Below, one piece after another: positions 11,957 through 25,500 of a DNA stretch of 64,000 nucleotides (within the stretch, counting starts at the first letter, position 1; each line of letters starts with the position of its first letter). The notes under the pieces were generated by a model. It did no database searches. It saw only the letters and a list, made by a program, of their open reading frames with translations, and was not told where the DNA came from. Both the position numbers and the translations under genes were made by a program. This stretch comes from Turritopsis dohrnii. Its lineage: Eukaryota; Cnidaria; Hydrozoa; Anthoathecata; Oceaniidae. The stretch covers positions 124,001-188,000 of the forward strand of contig BQMF02000208.1 in NCBI GenBank assembly GCA_027922465.2, in the 5' to 3' direction.

Positions 11957-12410
11957 ACGATTTGATAGATTTGAAATTTGATTCCAAAAACATCAAGAGG
12001 AATTTTTAAAGAAAGTGCGTGCGAAGTTAATACCTGCGAATATTTCGACATAAGGCCAATAAAAAGGTGGTAGCTAGACGTTCGATGATTAAAAGCAGTT
12101 AGGCTTGTTTCAAATAACAACAGATTTTATTTTAGTTAGTCATGTCAATCTCTGACAGCTTGTTGAAGAGACGTGTCGACCAAATATGATTCCCTTTTTT
12201 TCGATTTGATAGATTTGAAATTTGTTACTACAGACATCAGAAGGCATTTTTAAAGAAAGTGTGCGAATTTAATATCTGTGAATAATCGGAAACAAGAATA
12301 ATGACAAAGTGTTTGCTAAACGTTTGATGATTAAAAGCAATTATGCTTGTTTCAAATAACAACAGATTTTTCATTATTTAAGGCCATATCAATTTCTCAC
12401 AGCTTGTAAT
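11957..12410. repeat. Direct duplication of about 205 bp
   Basis: The segment GATTTGATAGATTTGAAATT ... CAAATAACAACAGATTTT ... CTGACAGCTTGT at 11957-12167 is repeated at 12206-12410 with substitutions and small indels (by eye near 80% identity). The second copy covers the 3' end of the minus-strand membrane-protein remnant; the first abuts the end of the DIRS element. Confidence 0.75.
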
Positions 12411-15119
12411 AGAAGCGGAGCATGTTTACACCAGCGAAGATGATCAATAGTGAAAGAAAAACGGAATCCAATTGATTAACCAGATCATCTTTGTATGGTT
12501 TCATTTGAAGTTGAACCAACAAAAAGAAAACAAATAACGGAAAAATAAACGACAACCGGGAAATCGGGTCGACCATCAACACTACCAAACACGCAATGAT
12601 TAATCTTTGATAAAGCAACCACGAATGCCAATACGTCATGTCATCTTTGTACGGTTGTTCAAAAAGTAGTTGTATTGTTGACTTCAACTTATTGTTTTCT
12701 TTATTTAGACTATAAATGCTGCTACTTTGCCATATACAATAGAAAGGTACGACTGCAGGGATAACCGTGAAAACGAGAAATCGTTCGGAAGAGATGTGAT
12801 TTGATTTTAGGAGTTTTAACGACAAAAAGAGGGAAATCGCAAAAGGAACAATCCATAACCAAAGAAACCAAGTGTGCGATATACTGCGTAATACCCCAAC
12901 ATTTGATATCACTGAAGATATACAGTATATCCACGTTACCCACTGTTACGCAATGAACCATATCCAAGGTTAATGTTGACATGTTTTTAAACCTCATTGA
13001 AATTAGGCGTAAGAAGCATGCATAGCAGCGGGTTAAGAACGAAATTTCTGCCAGTCGACGATTAGATGTGTATATATCATTTTCCTGGCGATCGTTTGAA
13101 ATGCTTTCGTTTTGTACAAGGACTTCGGAGCCAGTGACGTTACTACTTCGTTCATGGCATGCTTGTTCGTTTTTTATCACAACTGTTTCCTTCACTCGTG
13201 ATGACTCCTTGCATATATACAGGATATGTAGCGATATAGCTAATATCAGGACGGGAATGATCATAAGAATACTTTAGGTCCAAGTCAATGGTAAGTAACT
13301 GCTTCAGTTGGTAGAAAGCAATAAGCATGTTCAAGGTCTCTGACCAACGACATTTGTTTTTATCAGGTTCCTGAGTTGTTTCACGAGGTAGGGAATCTGT
13401 AATCTTAGTTGAGTTAAATCCTTCTAATTCAATATTTTCAACATAATTTTTTTTCTCCTTGAGTTTCTGACATGTCAACCAACGAATGATTTTCTTCAAG
13501 AAATTCCATGTTATTTTTAGTTGATCTAAGTATCCAAGCACAAGAACGTATAATAGAGAAGTTGGAATGAATAGTAGCCAATAAATGGAAAGATGTTTAC
13601 ATTTGGATGTTGGTACAGAAAATTACGGAAAATTAATCCACTGACTAACCATTTTTGCATTTGCTACATAACGTCCCAAAGCGGTGTGAGTTACAGGTAT
13701 TGTAGGATGCGCATGGTGTGGTAGTTTTGGAGCAACAGTAACCATTGGATCAATGATAAAATTTTACGTTCCCAGTTGATTGATTGAGGTAGTCCCAATA
13801 GCTGTCGTTGCTCAAGATTTTGTCATCACAAGTTCCTCTACTGGGACACGGCTTACAAGTTAACGTATTTGGACTTCCATAGCTCCAGTTTGTAATACTT
13901 GTGATGTTGAAGTGTCACATTTCAAACCTGTCAGGCATAAGGTATCCGTGTTTTACAAATGTCACAACGCCATGGTGTGTATTTAAAGAAAACCGTCCTT
14001 CGCGATCGGTGACAGTAAAGAACCCCTTATGCATGGTTTGCAATAATACTCAAAAAGAAAATCGTCGCTTGTCTTTAATTCGTAATGAGGAAGACTGTTT
14101 TGTGAAAAAAACAAAGTTGAATTGATATAGTAAATATTACTTGGAGTAAAATCTGCTTTTGTAGAAATTTCAGTCACAGGCAACTCCATTTTTGATCCTT
14201 TCAAAAGAACGTCTACTCTAAGTATGTTGACATTGATAACTTCATCACCTTTGATCGAAATTGCTGGTTGTTTCTTGCTGAAAGAAACTATTTTAACATC
14301 CTTCATATTAAGCACACGTGTTGAGTCTTCAAAATTCCTATAATTGACAGCTGTTTCTGAAACATGGAAAGTAGAATTTTCAATGGTTTAGTTAGAGTTT
14401 ATGGCCTGAACACCTGTGTTGCATATTATGTTGGTGTCAACGATTTCAACGGCCCCTTCCTCAAAATTCAATACCCTTCCAAGTCTTGAATGAACAATCT
14501 CACATTTGTATATACGTAAATGGCCTTTACCCGACTTATTTTTCCAATGCTATCGCTAATGTTGCTGTTTCATCTTGTGAATCAAATCTTGCGTTTGTTC
14601 GTTTGTATTTCATAATGAGTTGCATAGTTAAATTCATTGCAATTTTCTTCTTTTTAGTCGTTTTTGTCACAGAATAAAAGGACTCCGTCTTCGTTTTTAT
14701 TAATTTTTGTTGCATAACTGCTTTGCTTATACATGGTGCCTGGCAAAATAGGGATAACTTTAGGTGCTTTTGAATTTCTGAACTCGAAATCAGATATAAT
14801 CACATTTTTAACTGTATTAAGCTCAAACATTACTTGTGATGATGTGTTATCTATGACAATATTTTGATAGTGTCGTTAGCTTTGAATTAATTAACTTTGC
14901 GCAAACACCACTCTGTCCATTTGTGATCCAGGTCTCGGAAAAGCTGACGTTCCTTATTGATTGTAAATTTAGATAGTTGTTCTTTACTTCCGTCATATCG
15001 ACGTGAAAATTTGATAGAAATGCTGATCTTACATTCGTAACAAAAACACCGTTAGCCGCTAATCCATTTTTGAAACCAATCTCTGATGTATTAATGTGAT
15101 CTCCACTTGAAAAATGCAA
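12397..15119 (-). pseudogene. Degraded extracellular beta-helix / multi-transmembrane protein gene
   Basis: On the minus strand, 15119-14847 and 14315-13983 read as serine/asparagine/isoleucine-rich strands typical of right-handed parallel beta-helix repeats (for example FVTNVRSAFLSNFHVDMTEV; SIKGDEVINVNILRVDVLL), ending in a Cys-pair segment (YYCKPCIRGSLL). Downstream, 13541-12397 gives a membrane region: LLTIDLDLKYS..., a TM helix (VLILAISLHILYI), a polar loop, then several TM helices (FLWLWIVPFAISLF, LLYQRLIIACLVVLMV, LSFIFPLFVFFLLVQLQ) with two PYKDD loops, ending FYYKL-stop. The reading frame changes near 13260 and near 12910 and is lost for most of 14700-14300, so I call it a pseudogene. 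Large proteins with this architecture occur in cnidarians and placozoans; function unknown. Confidence 0.55.
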
Positions 15120-15439
15120 AATACTGTTTTTTTACTTTCGACTCAAAAGATTTTTTGAGCATTGTTTTGGTGGTCTATAGACACTCAATAACAGCCATTT
15201 CCTCCCACGCAATCTCAACTCAATTAGAATAACTTGAATATCAATAGGAAAATTGAAATCAAAAAGACAATGTGTTGTTCTTCACATAAGTTAAAAGACC
15301 ACCGCTTTGCCATGAGGCGTCAAGTCGTAAGGGCGTTTTAAAGCTTGGGAGATAATTAAGATTCTGGAAATGAACTATCGAGAACGCACATTAACAGTGA
15401 TGCTTTCACTTTTGGTACCTTTTCAAAGATTGCCTGAAA

Positions 15440-16222
15440 TTTATCAGGGTTTGCAACCATGCCATTATTCATGACCCAATGCAAAGCAATTTTCCAGGTC
15501 ATTTCTTAAACGTTCAAGAAGAGAACTTACCTCAGACGTACATGGTATTATCCGAGGTTGCAAATATCTTCTTGTATCAAAAATAAAAGGTCGTTAATGA
15601 AGATGTTGAATAATAGCATTGGGCCAAGGACTGAGCCTTGGGGAACGCCCATAATCATCTATAGAAATTCACTAAACAGAGAACCTATGCGAACTCGTTG
15701 ATTGCGACGATTTAGATAATTGTGCAAAAGTTTGAGTGATTTCATACCAAACCCATAAACAGAACGTTTTGCTATTAAAAGGTTATGTAACAGTCAAAGG
15801 CCTTGGAAAGATCCATCAAGACTAATCCCACAATGCCGTTTGTGTTTAAAGTTAATTGCCATTTTAAAAGCATATTGATCAAAGCATACTGACAACTGTA
15901 GCCTTACGAAAGCCGCAGAGATACTTTGACAACCAAGAGTTAACAAAAGGGTTCACCTGATTGGCAATCAATCTTTCAAACACCTTCGACATTGCAAGAA
16001 GCACACTGATGGGTCTGTAGTTTGCCTTATTGGTTTAACTGCCTTTTTTGAACTATCCAGTTTAGTCTCCCCAATCGACAAGATATTTACTAGACCGCTT
16101 AAGTATGACCCTAACAAATCCAACTTCTTCCTAATCGAGTTGATATTTATGTATGAAAAAAAAACATTACTTGGGTGTCTACAACGTATATCTTTAAGAC
16201 GTTTCAGGCGTTTTATCCACAC
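15440..16222 (-). mobile_element. LINE (CR1/jockey-like) fragment: endonuclease start plus partial RT
   Basis: Minus strand: NVFFSYININSIRKKLDLLG...ILSIGETKLDSS (16180-16050) is the N-terminus of an APE-type endonuclease. It is followed almost directly by RT pieces in shifting frames, including GVPQGSVLGPMLLFNI (about 15652-15604, RT motif B) and ALHWVMNNGMVANPDK (15480-15440). The rest of the endonuclease and the YADD segment are missing. Internally deleted and dead. Confidence 0.8.
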
Positions 16223-16563
16223 CTGTTCTTAATAGCTGATATGTTAAAATGGTGTATGAGTCCAAACCGATAAAAGTCGATCCTGTGAACTAAATCTACA
16301 TAGTGTTTTCTTTCATATGCATCAGTAAAATATACAGAATCGATATATAAATTATACATAACAATATATTTACAATACAAACCCTCGTCAACGCAAAACG
16401 TTCTCTCGAACAGAGGTAACGGCGAAAGACCAAGGAAACTCACTTTTCATAGGAAAGATGTGTTTACGTTAATTGTTTACGTTAACTTATTTACGTTAAA
16501 TCACCGAAATGCCACCTGAACCTTTAATGTTTGCGTGGTGTCAAAAAGAAAACAAATTGTTTA

Positions 16564-19500
16564 TCAAATCTTCTCCTTGTAAGCCTCATCATAAGTCCCT
16601 TTACCATTCAGTGTGATGATTAGAGGTGACCCAATACCGCTGTGTAGCATCGAATGAAGATATAGTACACATCCATAGGTTACATTGTGCCTGAAAAGCC
16701 GAATTAAAAACACGTTAGAGAGAACTGTCGTGTAAATAAATGGACTTGACAAGTATTTAGCTCATCGCACTTGTTTCCAGTCGTGGCGACGCGAATGCTA
16801 TAGAAGCAAGTCAGATAATTTTATTTGTTTGTTTATTTTTGTCCAAGAAACATCAATAAGGTGGAAATCTGTTATAGCGGGCAATTTCCTGAAGAACCGA
16901 TTTGTCCGCTACAAACAGGTTCCAATGTATCTGGGACTACCAGAACCGAGTAATGGTTGTAATCGACTTTCTTATAGAAGAATATACCGAGTGTTGGTTG
17001 TAATCGACTTTCTTATAGAAGAATATACCGAGTGTTGGTTGTAATCGACTTTCTTACAGAAGAATACATGTGTTGATTAACACATTCTGGCTTATTGACT
17101 CTCAAGGTATCGAAATATTAGGCAAACGAAATGCGTTACTTCGGTGTTACTACTGATTTCGTACCATGCAGAAACAAAAAACTAATCACTAAAAGGTTTT
17201 AAGATCTATTTCTATATGCTTACTGTTGTGAATCCCTAATGCAATGAACACCTCGATGTTACAATCCCAACTTCTCACGAAACTCTCATACAACTGCATT
17301 TAATGGAACTATTTTTTGGTCCATTGCGTGCTGCGTCTACACTGTTAGAAGTACGAAGATGCAAAATGGACGATGACGGTATTCTATTTATACTTACTTG
17401 GGTGCAAATGAGATAGTGACGTCAACACTATGATTCGGTTCGTTTGCTTTTCTGCCTCTCAGTTGACCCTTACTTGACGACAACTCGAATACTGATTGGC
17501 TGGTTTGTGGGCACTTTGGATCTAACATAACAGTCACTCAATTTATTTAATTCAGTCATTCATTTATTAATAGAACAGTGTTATTGGCTGAAATGAAGTC
17601 AAAACATTGAATTACCTTTTTCTACTTGCCAAAACAATGCAGCTACCGAGTCGTTGGCTATGGTCACACTCATCTCCTTGGTTTCACCGACGAAGCACGT
17701 GTTGAAGTCCAGTATGTCGTGAGATAAAAGAATTTTTGGAAACATAACCTGTCCAATGAGATTGTAGCGCTAAAAGAACAACAACAAACTCTCATTCTTA
17801 AATTAAAATTGTAAAGATAGAACCCATTTGAATTTCTTATGGTACACATCAATACTCCTATCCATAAATGATTATTTTATCCATCGTAGCAGTTTTCATC
17901 TCATTTTCATCTGACAACGATGTTATACCACTAACAAAAAGTCATGATACCTTGGGAAAAAATTATTTGACCAAGTTCTTTCTATGATGAATTACGTCAT
18001 AATTACAAAAGATTTAAAAACAAGGCGAGAACTACAATGAGGAATAATTTATGGATTGACGTACCTTACATTTAATTTCTCACAGTCAAGAAACCACCTT
18101 TAACGAACCTTTTCCCTAAACTATCCTGCCCCGTTTCGTTTTGATGTGGTGATTATCAAAAATTGTCCCATAGTAACTCAGAGTTAAGAAAAGCACAAGC
18201 CACACATAATAGCAAGACTTGGTCCGATAGTTATCCGATAAATTATTCGAATGCAATCAACTGTAATTCGGAAAACATGGATTTAGAAATGGTGACAGTA
18301 TGCGGACGAAAAGGTGAGGTCATTTTCCTTGGATTGACTTACACAGCAAATGCGTAAACGAACGTTCAACTATTTCTATTTGAGTTAGAATCTTTATAAT
18401 TAAATTGTTCCCATTAAAATGTCAAATAATTATCAAAACATTAAACATCAATTAACCTGCTCCGTATCATTGTTGAATTGAATGCTCAAGAAACTGGATG
18501 TCTCGTACGAATCAATGCCAGAAAGAAGGCTTCTATTCAATTGAAACTCGATGACGATCTAAAAAGAAACAGGAGAGGTTATTAACGACACTATTATTTT
18601 AAACTGAAAGCAATCAGTATAACAAAGCCCTACTTCCTAATTAACTAGAAATTAAAGACACCGTTTCACACACTAATCACAATGCCAGATATATAGGATG
18701 AATTTGTGTGTTTTGGTCCTCGTACAGTTCAATTGAAGGCTTGGTATCACAATCCGATGTGGCAAAAATGTGGTAGTGATGGTGTTTTCATATAACAGAA
18801 AGAACGATAAAAACGGCTTTTTCCAGAAGTCAACTAAGTCAACTAGTTGCAAGTCGCCGGGCAGAATAGCCAGCCACTATGGATGGAAGCCCAAGGACTA
18901 AAACCTCCCAGTTACTGCTTATAAAAGTTCGAAGATACCAATATTTTTTACTATTTGGTTTTGAGGAACTAAGACTTCTTGACTTTCATTCAATGGAAGC
19001 ATGGGAGTTCAATGGTGAAAAAGACGATTGTCTTTTGGTCTTTTAGTTAACCCTTCCTAACGAAATTAAACGCTAAAAGTAAAAGTCTCCCACAGTACTG
19101 CTAGAGCGGACATTCCCTTTAAGAATAATCGTATCGTGCATTTTAGTTCACAATCGTCACATTCGAAATTTTCAATGCAATAGCATCTCTCCAATTAAAA
19201 GCATTAAATTTAACTTTACAAACCTTGATAACCACTTCCATCAACAAATAAATCCCACACAAAAGACATTTATTGCTGTTAATTTATGACGATAATAATA
19301 ATTAGCAAGAAAATTAACAATTAACGATTTCTTTTCAATGAGTTCTCTATGCATTGGTTGTATCGCGACTTTAATTTAAAAACAATTTTTACGAGACAGG
19401 ATGGTATCAAGATTAGAACACATCAAAACAAGTGATATATAGCATATACGTGGCAAGTCATATTATGTTGTTTTTTCGCTTAAAACCAACAGGAAAAGGA

Positions 19501-22500
19501 TGAAGACTTATTACCGTTTTCTGAGTGTTTTCTTAATTTTGTACCTGAGCATAGTTATGGTCGTACATTACTCAAAAGTTCCTGCCACAGACAAAATGAG
19601 AGAAAAGATCACCTACAACTCTAAAACTATGAGAAGCGCTGAGAAGGAAAGAGATAAGATCGTTTACAATCCTCTCACAACAGCTGGTGCGATGCATACT
19701 ACTACAGACGAGAGAATGCTCCGTCCATTAAAAGAAAATCAAAACATACTTGCAAGCGACAAAAGGCACTTTTCATCGTTAGATGACATACGGAATTTGA
19801 TCTGGGAGCAGATTGAAAGTTTGCAAGAGCATGGCAACTGCGAAGAGAAAAAGATATTGTTTTGCAAGAACACGCAAAATTATGCCGGCTTCGGATCCAT
19901 GATTCATCGGTATGGAGTATGCATACAAACAGCTTTTGGTTTGGGACGCATATGGTTTATCAACCAGAAAGAATACGATCATTTTGGTGGTCTTAGTGCC
20001 TTTTTGAAACCCGAATCCGAGAAGTGTGGCTATCTCAAGGAGAAATATAAAAACCTCAGAGCGGATTGTAATATGCATGATCGTCAATGCTATCCTAATG
20101 GGTACGACATAGACAACACTCACAAGGTTCTGGAGTATAACTCTAGGAACACCTTTCCACATCCAAGACATATACCAAGGACTTTACCGAGATCAATAGA
20201 ACAAGCACTGTTGAAGTTTAATGTGTCACAGCCATGGCTCTGGTTTACATCGCAGTTTCTGGGATACTTGCTCTTACGTCACAATAAAAATACAGATAAA
20301 AGAATAAAGCAAGTCTCGAAGCAGTTAGGCCTAAGTTACCCATACGTTGCGATGCATGTACGGAGAGGGGACAAAATAACAAGTCATGAAGCTCATGCAA
20401 TCGATGAAGCGGAATACGTAAAGGAGACAGAGTCGTATTTCAACAAGATATTAAGAAATCCCAAGCTAAAACAAGTCTATGTTGCCAGCGATCAACGAAA
20501 TATGGTCAGCGTCATGCAAACAAAAGCTCAAAATCTCAATTACAGAAATTATAAATTCCTCGATTTACCAAACAAAAGTCCCGGCAATTACTTCGATGGA
20601 AGGTTTAAAAAAGAGATTTTTGAAGATTTGATAGTTGACCTTCACTTCCTCACGCACGCTAACTACACTATATGTACATTCTCCTCAAATATTGGCCGGC
20701 TTGTATACGCCCTTAAGCAGGCCAGACCACCATATAAGGCCGTTGATCAAATCTTCTCAATGGACATGCCAAAAACAATGATCTACCAATGGTATGGTTT
20801 CTATGACTACTGGCTTGAGTTATACTGGGTGACAACGGAAGGAAACACACCAGAAAAAACTATAGATGGACGCAGATTGTTAAGGTATAATTGCGGTCAG
20901 TTGTTCGAGTTTGTTAATAAAACTTATACTTTCATACAGGACGGTCAGCCAGTTATATTAGCATATGGTCAAACGAAATATGGACCGATGATGGGAGTCC
21001 AACATGGTTATGTGTATAGAAATCATTTACAAAAATGGCCTGGAGATCCTGAATATCACTTTTATACTTGATAAGAAATATAAAACGCGGGAGACGATGG
21101 CTTTGCGCCGAAACGTCTACTCACCTCGACGTTTTTCTGCGGTTTCAACGAAATCATTTTCTTTGATGATGCCAGCAGTGTTTTTCCAGTGTCTATATTG
21201 ATCATTTTGAAAGGTGAATCCACAAGACATCGGAACGACACCGAGGCGCCACTAACGTTTACCAGGACGAATCTTCGTCGACATGAAATAACGTCAGCCT
21301 CCTACAGAAGAAAACAAAATCAATAAACAGCTGAGATTGCAAATGAATCGACTTTTAATTCACAGTGTTATGGAATTAAAAATGGAAAACCGGAATAGAC
21401 GACACCAATGAGAAACACCAGTTCTTAATTTGACTTTAAATCGTTGTAAAACGAGTCGAACCAAAGTATATGGAGCCAAAAGATGTCCTTCCTTACACGA
21501 TCAAACCATTGTTGATGATTAGCTTTTGCAAATAAAAATCTCTCAAATCTTAGTTGAACAAGAAAAAAAGATAAAATATCGTTCACAAGCCTTTTCTTTA
21601 GAGGGACCGATTCAGGTGGTCGATTAAGCGCCCTTCACTACCATTCTTGTTTCTTTGACTTTAGAAAAAATCAGTTCATGTATACGCTTGTACGATTTTC
21701 TAGTTAGCATACTATTTAACACGATCGTTCCTATTCACTGCGTAAACGTTAACAGGGCGCAAAACTTACTACCTTGCTCATCAGATCAGTGGCGTAAACG
21801 TTAACAGGGCGCAAAACTTACTACCTTGCTTATCAGATCAGTGGCGCAAACGTTAACAGGGCGCAAAACTTACTGCCTTGCTCATCAGATCAGTGGCGTA
21901 AACGTTGACAGGGCGCAAAACTTACTACCTTGCTCATCAGATCTGTGGCGCATACTTGAAACGTGAAACCTTCTTCATCGCAAGCCTCCATCAAAATCCT
22001 GAAAGAATAAAAAAAGTCTGATATTTCATTATTTTCTTAAATCAGTCACACCTGACATAAGTGCCACTGCTACCCTCTTTCTCATACGTTTTGTTCATAA
22101 CCTAGCGTACGGGTGGCTGGGTATTTCGCTTATGACCTAACGTATCTATTTATGAAAGATCGAAAGCGTGGCCATGAAAAGATGAGTATTACTGGATCTT
22201 TCAAGTAAAAATATTACACACTTAGCTGCTTGCACGGCGCCGTTCATGTTAAGAGCAAAAGGCAGCATATTAAGCCCATCAGATCGACGAAATACTCCTT
22301 CGCTAGCTTTATCCTGTAAAAGAGAAAAAGTATAATGGTCCGCTGCATGGTTTTAAGGACAGTTGTTGATACATGGAACCTGTAGTAAGGATACTGGATA
22401 ATCATATGTAAGCACATGGATGACTTTTTAATGTCAAGTTTTTGCTCCTTCTAAAATAAACAGCCTCCTAGTTAGGCAAGGTCTCATTAAAAAAGTGTGA

Positions 22501-25500
22501 ACACAGAAACATGGAAAAGAAGTTTCCTATTACTACAAATTCCCAATGTCAAAACAAATTATTATTACTGCATCTTTGAACACTGATAAAAGTTAGCAGT
22601 AGTTTCGAAATAGTAGTTCATTTGTTCATAGTATCAGTTTTGTTATCTAGCTGGGTACATTTTGTAAGTTTGCCTTTATTTAGTTATTTATTCTCAGTAG
22701 CAGCCTCTATCTACAAACAAAATCAGGAAATTTTACTTGTTTATGAAGAGACATATAAGCCAATCCATATCCAAGATAATTGGTGTCCTTCTGCACGGCC
22801 TCAGACATCGGGTGGAATGTCACATCGACGTTACTGCTGTCCAACGCAGGAATTAACTGAGAAAAATGAAATTTTGAGCAGTTATACGAATGACGAATAG
22901 AGCTTCATGTAGACAATTCCTCCAGCCGGCAAAAATCAGGACAGACGTTAGTTGTCGGTAGAAAGGATGTCGACGGCATTCCGTTACTGATGTTCAAACC
23001 AAAAAAGAAAATCATACCACTTGTGATTTCTTGATATCGAATGGTATGCTTGAATGTCTTCCGTAATGCTCAGTAAGTCGAACTTGAATCAATTTATCGT
23101 TACCGTATTCTTCGTCATCGTCGGCGATTTCATCACCTTGTTCATCGTATGCGGGGAATGGATTGCCAATGTAAACATCAAAATCGAGGAGCTGCTCGTC
23201 GTTTGGATCAATTACAAACGTTTTCCAGTCTAATCGAATATCTAATGCAAAAATGAATGTTGTTTCTTATTTTAAAATAAACAGTTTTTACGGGACAGAA
23301 AGGGAAGTAAAGAGTACGCCTTTAGTTCGTATGCATCACGTTGATGGCGCTATAGAGACTGTACATAGCAGAACGATATTTTGACAGTTAACCATGAACG
23401 GATACATACTTTCAGAAGACGAAATTCGTGTCAAGAAATATTACAATGAAAATTGGATATACACTTCCAGCAGAAACTACTGTGCTACCCAAAGGGCCCG
23501 TAATGTATGTATTCTTTGCATTCACAAAACTGCAAAATCTTTTTCCAGATTTGCTGTAAGTATTGTTGACCAGAACACACCGACTTGACTCTACTCACCC
23601 ACGTGACTAGTATTATTAATTTTCATGCTTCTGTGTACATCGTTACCGCCACATAAATGTGCACCAAATCTAGAAAATCACATACAAAGATTGGGAGCAG
23701 ATTTATTCATTACTTAATAATTTCATACACTAACCTCAATGATTGTTGAAAAATCTTGAAAAATAAAAATTAGATCCAAAATTAGAAGTGAAGTTATTAA
23801 TTTATAATGACAGACGCTTATACACAAACGATATTATTTACCTAATGAGAGCCGGTTGTGTTTTCGCCATTTGGAAGTTCAACGGACTACCTATGACGTC
23901 AATGTGGACTGGAATGCGTTTTTCATGAAGGTTGTCCAACTAAAACATCACAAAAATAACAGAATTGTATTTTTGATTATATTGTTAACTCGGACTCCGT
24001 ACAATTGACCTCGTTTTCAAGTTAAACAGCAACGAGGCTTGTATCATTAATAAGCCAGGATAACTCAGAAAAATGATTACAGTTTTTTTAGTAGAGAAAT
24101 TAAACAGAGGATTTTCCCCTGAAAATTCCAAAGATTCATTTCTTCAGTTGCTTACTGGTCTTAACTAACAGGAGTAGATTGTATTGAGAAATTAACTTGA
24201 GGAGATCATGTCTTACAAGTGTAAACCAACCTTTAAAAACATGCAGTACCGGTATACATGTTGCTTACAAGTGTAAACCAACCTTAAGTGCCAGTGTGTC
24301 ATAATATTCACCCCACATATCCGAATACGCGGTCACTGTTATTATCTTTTTTTCAAATGCTTTTAAATCACCCGAGCTTGGCGAACAAACGAAAGCAACA
24401 CCACGGCCGTCTCGTAAAACGTTCTTTTTATATTCTATGGAAAGATAACAGTCTAGTAAGTTAAAGCAGTCAATAGAGGAAATTAGAAACATAATCGAAG
24501 AAACCATGGTAAAATGAAGAATATTATTTTTCACTTTCTCGATCGCAAACTATAAGTTGACAATTATCAGGTTTCGGACAAGCAAGTCGGAAAAAAATGT
24601 GATAAATTACAGACCGGAACAACACTCAAATGATCCTTGGCATACTTGAGATATGAAGGGTTATTCATGTTGAGGAAGACTAAGAGAATTTTTGCATCGT
24701 ACCTCTTTTGGCTTGGTCCTCGGTCTTGCTATCGTAATCAGCAATATTAACAGTCTTTGATAATAATGGTCTAAATCATTTAGTAAAACGCAACTGATTT
24801 CTTAGATGGAATGTTTTACAATCAAATTCGACAAACAACGAATCGACAACAGACAGAGCTATTCTTTCTTGTTATTTGGTCGTGTACCAAACGCTTATGA
24901 CGTATATCCTTAAATACGTACGCATAGTAATATAAGAGCATACCTTTTTACTCTGATCTGATCTAAAAGAATTGAGAAGAAGTAGCAGAACTTCTGAGAA
25001 TGAAATATCAATGCGTATGTGGACAGACTACAGAATACTCGCTTTGAACGACAGTATGATTTCTAGGGACTTTATTCAAATAGAAGAGAATTCCATACCC
25101 CCTGGGCAAAGTCCCAGTTAAAGAGATAACTATTTTCATTTTCAAAGGAGAAAGGGGAAAGTATACAGGAAACAACGTCCTCCAGCAAAATTCTACTTAC
25201 TTCGCTCTACAGGTGGTGTTGGTAGCCTCGCAGGTGGGAAGTTTAATGCATTCACAGAAAAGGCAGTGCTTATACCAGACTGATTCTCGATCATAAGCAA
25301 ACAACATGTCGGTTCACCAAGTATAACGTTGTTACCGAAATCCATGATATCGGAATTTCGGATGGTTTCGGCTTCGCTACAAAATGACATAATACTATAA
25401 TCAATTCCTGAAATTCCCCGATTGTTTCCAACAGCCACTATTATGTTTAATCCACAATATAAAACGATGTAATTAGTTGAAACGAATAGAGATACGAAGA

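Larger units (their letters stand above)
8780..11960 (+). mobile_element. DIRS-type tyrosine-recombinase retrotransposon, degenerate and RT-deleted
   Basis: The order is gag-like (9022-9908), RT/RNase H remnant (10198-11253), then tyrosine recombinase (11250-11817), the gene order of DIRS elements. No integrase, LTR or aspartic protease was seen. Frame changes and stops separate the parts. Boundaries are approximate, because the split or inverted terminal repeats of DIRS could not be identified with confidence. A short sequence around 8871 (ATGGACGCACA followed by GTAAGT) could be an old 5' leader exon, but this is weak. Confidence 0.85.

Noticed and set aside
16829..17044. 71-codon plus-strand frame
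   Set aside because: It is a translation of the 41-bp tandem repeat.
19779..20171. 130-codon minus-strand frame
   Set aside because: Shadow of the GT23 coding region.
21741..21948. CRISPR-like repeat array
   Set aside because: Units are contiguous without spacers, in an animal intron.
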